64,000 bases of DNA, taken from contig JAIZVZ010000002.1 in assembly GCA_021768485.1 (NCBI GenBank), forward strand, positions 78,789-142,788. The letters are read 5' to 3'. The notes below the pieces were generated by a model, which did not search any database, was not told where the DNA came from, and saw only the letters and a program-made list of their open reading frames with translations. This DNA is from Oxalobacteraceae bacterium. Its GTDB lineage: Bacteria; Pseudomonadota; Gammaproteobacteria; Burkholderiales; Burkholderiaceae_D. A program made the translations under genes and the position numbers. Shown one piece after another: positions 61,826-64,000 of the stretch. Numbering within the stretch: the stretch's first letter is position 1; each line of letters begins with the position of its first letter.

Positions 61826-62358
61826 GACCGATCTGGAGAAGGCTGACGGCCTGCATCGCCATCGGCGGCGCAGCCGTCATCGTGCTTGGCTTAGCCGCCT
61901 ATGCGGCCGGCGCCCGCGTCAATACCACCAGGAGCATTCCGGTCGGCCTGTACTGGAACAGCGATGCGCCGGCGACCACCGGCGCCTATGTGCTGTTTTG
62001 TCCGCCGCAAGTGGGTGTTTTTGAAGAGGCGAAACGGCGCGGCTATATCGGCGCCGGCTTTTGTCCAGGCGGTTACGGCTTGATGATGAAGAAAATCTTA
62101 GCTGGCAATAACGACGTCGTCGATATCGTCGAGGAAGGCGTGCGCGTCAACGGCGCTTTGCTGCCGCTCAGCGTGCCGCTCAAAGCCGACAAGGGCGGGC
62201 GCCCTTTGCCGCGTTTTCAGGCCAGGCACTTCGCTGTCGGCAATTCGGAATGGCTTTTGATGTCCGATGTCAGCGCCACATCGTTTGACGGCCGCTATTT
62301 TGGCCCGATCAACCGGTCTCAGATCAAGACCGTGATTTCCCCCGTTCTGGTCTGGTAA
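61822..62358 (+). CDS. traF: TraF, S26-family protease for pilin maturation (IncP type)
   Basis: 178 residues, the same length as RP4 TraF. N-terminal membrane anchor ([19 protein letters not shown]), catalytic Ser38 in [12 protein letters not shown] and Lys90 in [10 protein letters not shown], as in signal-peptidase-like enzymes. In RP4 it matures and cyclises the pilin TrbC. The C-terminal [18 protein letters not shown] is standard. The trb genes for the pilus itself are not in the window. Confidence 0.93.
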   Translation: MRPIWRRLTACIAIGGAAVIVLGLAAYAAGARVNTTRSIPVGLYWNSDAPATTGAYVLFCPPQVGVFEEAKRRGYIGAGFCPGGYGLMMKKILAGNNDVVDIVEEGVRVNGALLPLSVPLKADKGGRPLPRFQARHFAVGNSEWLLMSDVSATSFDGRYFGPINRSQIKTVISPVLVW

Positions 62359-62402
62359 GCGAACGGGCCGATATCCTCAGTGAACACGAAAGGAGCGAAA
62401 CG

Positions 62403-62636
62403 ATGGATCACATTATTCCGATTGACGCGGCCATTGACGACGAGGCGAGCGCCGCCGGCGCGTTGCGCGAGAAATTTGTCGACGCCTACACGCCCGGCTA
62501 TTTTGTGGAATTCGACCCGGATGAGGCCGTGCTTGCCGGCGCGTTTGTTGAGGATGCCTTGATCGAGCAAGACGTGATCGAGAGCGATATCGACCTGGTG
62601 GCCGCGCTTGCAGCGCCGGCCGACGACAAGGAGTGA
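62403..62636 (+). CDS. Small acidic protein in the traE/traD position
   Basis: A 77-residue, very acidic protein ([25 protein letters not shown]..., with a [17 protein letters not shown] middle). AAAGGAG lies upstream of the ATG. In RP4 the genes traE (topoisomerase III) and traD stand here; TraE is missing. It could be a reduced TraD counterpart, but sequence identity cannot be judged by eye. Confidence 0.6.
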   Translation: MDHIIPIDAAIDDEASAAGALREKFVDAYTPGYFVEFDPDEAVLAGAFVEDALIEQDVIESDIDLVAALAAPADDKE

Positions 62637-62641
62637 CGACC

Positions 62642-64000
62642 ATGGACGAATTCAGCAAAACTTTTGTGGAAACGGTCGCCGACAAGCTGATCGCGCAATT
62701 GAAGGAAGGCACGGCGCCATGGCAAAAGCCGTGGGTGCCTGGCGACGCCGGCGCCTTCTTGCCGACCAATCCGAGCACAGGCAAGCGCTACAAGGGGATT
62801 AACGCCATCCATTTGATGAGCCAGGGCTATGACGACAGCCGCTGGATGACGTACAAGCAGGCCGAGGCGGCTGGTGCCCAGGTGCGCAAAGGCGAAAAGG
62901 GCACGCCGATTCAATACTGGAAATTTGCAGACGAACGCGCCAAGCTGGACGACGACGGCAAGCCGGTGTTGGATGCAGACGGCAAGACCATCAAACAATC
63001 GATCCGGCTCGAGCGCCCGGCGCTGTTTTTTGCGACGGTCTTCAATGCCCAGCAGATCGACGGCCTGCCGGCGCTTGTTGCGCGCCAGGAGCAGGACTGG
63101 AACCCCATCGAGCGCGCCGAGACAATCTTGCAGGCGTCCGGCGCCACCATCCGGCATAGCGAGACGAACCGCGCCTTTTACCGGCCGGCTACTGACAGCA
63201 TTCATTTGCCCGACAAGAACCAGTTCCCCACAGCCGACAATTACTATGCCACGGCATTGCATGAACTGGGCCACTGGACCGGGCATAGCGCGCGCCTGGA
63301 CCGCGATCTGGCGCACCCGTTTGGCAGCGAAGGCTACGCCAAGGAAGAGTTGCGGGCCGAGATCTCGAGCATGATCTTGGGCGAGGAATTAAGCATCGGT
63401 CACGATCCGCAGCAGCACGTCGCCTATGTCGGCTCCTGGATCAAGGTCTTGCAAGACGATCCGCTGGAAGTATTTCGGGCGGCGGCTGATGCCGAGAAGA
63501 TACAGGACTATGTGCTGGGTCTGGAACAAAAGCAGATTCAAGAGCAAACCACGCAACAGGAGGCGAGCATGGGACATGCAGATCGGCTTCAAGAACAAGC
63601 GTGCGCCGAGGAAAAAGTGCAGATGGCAGATTCGGCGGGCCTGCAAATCGGCATTGCCGACAAGGACGAGATTGTCCAATTTCTCGACGAGCGGATGAAG
63701 TGGGCCATTGGCGAGACACACAACAAACAGCATTCTAACGACGACAAGAATGCCTTCAGTACGGCCAGCACGATCCTGCGCGACGTAAATGCGCACGTCA
63801 GGGATGGCAAGGCCACTGTCGATATCCGACGCGAATTTCTAAACGTCCATGTTCCGGGCGGCTATCCCGACTTTGAAAAAATGCGGCATGAGCGGGCATT
63901 GACGTTGTTGGCGCCGACGTTTGCCACGCTACGCGAAAAGGGCGTGACGGTACTGCACTTGCACAACGAGGCCGCCCAGACCCAGGAAGCCGGGCCAGGC
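62642..64000 (+). CDS. traC: TraC-type protein with ArdC and zincin domains, 5' part
   Basis: 453 codons to the window end, with no stop. The first ~120 residues (MDEFSKTFVETVADKLIAQLKEG, WQKPWVPGDAGAFLPTNPSTG, RYKGINAIHLM) are the ArdC-type ssDNA-binding domain; HELGH at 207-211 and an EELRAEISSMILGEE segment form a metallopeptidase-like part. RP4 TraC primase starts with the same two modules, so the missing part likely carries a primase domain. Stand-alone antirestriction ArdC is the alternative. It lies in the traC position of the Tra1 order. Confidence 0.85.
   Translation, partial: MDEFSKTFVETVADKLIAQLKEGTAPWQKPWVPGDAGAFLPTNPSTGKRYKGINAIHLMSQGYDDSRWMTYKQAEAAGAQVRKGEKGTPIQYWKFADERAKLDDDGKPVLDADGKTIKQSIRLERPALFFATVFNAQQIDGLPALVARQEQDWNPIERAETILQASGATIRHSETNRAFYRPATDSIHLPDKNQFPTADNYYATALHELGHWTGHSARLDRDLAHPFGSEGYAKEELRAEISSMILGEELSIGHDPQQHVAYVGSWIKVLQDDPLEVFRAAADAEKIQDYVLGLEQKQIQEQTTQQEASMGHADRLQEQACAEEKVQMADSAGLQIGIADKDEIVQFLDERMKWAIGETHNKQHSNDDKNAFSTASTILRDVNAHVRDGKATVDIRREFLNVHVPGGYPDFEKMRHERALTLLAPTFATLREKGVTVLHLHNEAAQTQEAGPG

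Overview
The window looks like a betaproteobacterial chromosome segment, probably Oxalobacteraceae or a near relative (inference from gene content, high GC and housekeeping protein sequences), into which a conjugative element has integrated. The junction is the 3' end of a tRNA-Ser(GCT) gene at 27281-27374. An integrase (27409-28581) and an excisionase-like gene (28594-28788) follow it immediately. Only one end of the element is seen; it runs off the right edge.

Left part, 1-27374, host chromosome. Putrescine ABC permeases (potH end, potI) and an aldehyde dehydrogenase; small hypothetical genes; a HExxH zincin-like secreted protein; a minus-strand nuclease / two-TM protein pair; a DUF3761 secreted protein; tRNA-Leu(CAG); rnr and rlmB; cysE; yceH; a yajD-type HNH protein; a DUF1330 protein; a GIY-YIG protein; a minus-strand block ppiA-ppiB-lpxH and a two-gene block (TPR/SnoaL-like protein, L,D-transpeptidase); then cysS, a DNA glycosylase, accA, tilS and lysC. 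Intergenic spaces here carry a striking number of short tandem duplications.

Right part, 27375-64000, integrated element with an IncP (RP4/RK2)-type backbone. Next to the integrase lie kleE-like, korB and kfrB-like genes. After a cargo region comes an RP4-type Tra1 block in RP4 order: traM, traL, traK (minus) - oriT - traJ, traI (with traH nested in another frame), traG, traF, a small acidic gene where traE/traD would be, and traC (cut by the window). The oriT keeps the RP4-like nic core and flanking inverted repeat. Two exact copies of the KorB operator palindrome lie before korB and between traJ and traI.

The cargo (about 31.2-55.4 kb) is bounded by decayed insertion sequences (a broken IS3-family copy at 31.8-33.1 kb; an IS66 remnant cut by a second IS3-family element at 52.8-54.4 kb). 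It encodes a compact type II secretion / type IV pilus-like machine: PilO-like, PilP/GspC-like, a lipoprotein secretin with TPR and cohesin-like ends, three pseudopilins, a 36-codon ORF, GspF, GspE, a PilM/GspL-like and a PilN-like protein, with a GspG-type pseudopilin on the opposite strand. Directly downstream are two very large secreted proteins, a SpvB/FG-GAP protein with tandem 101-residue repeats and an RHS protein with a distinct C-terminal tip, followed by a small AT-rich gene in the usual position of an immunity gene. My main hypothesis is that the pseudopilus machine exports the SpvB/RHS pair, giving a mobile, self-contained toxin or adhesin secretion island on an IncP-type integrative element. 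The family assignments are from sequence recognition; the functional link between machine and cargo is inference.
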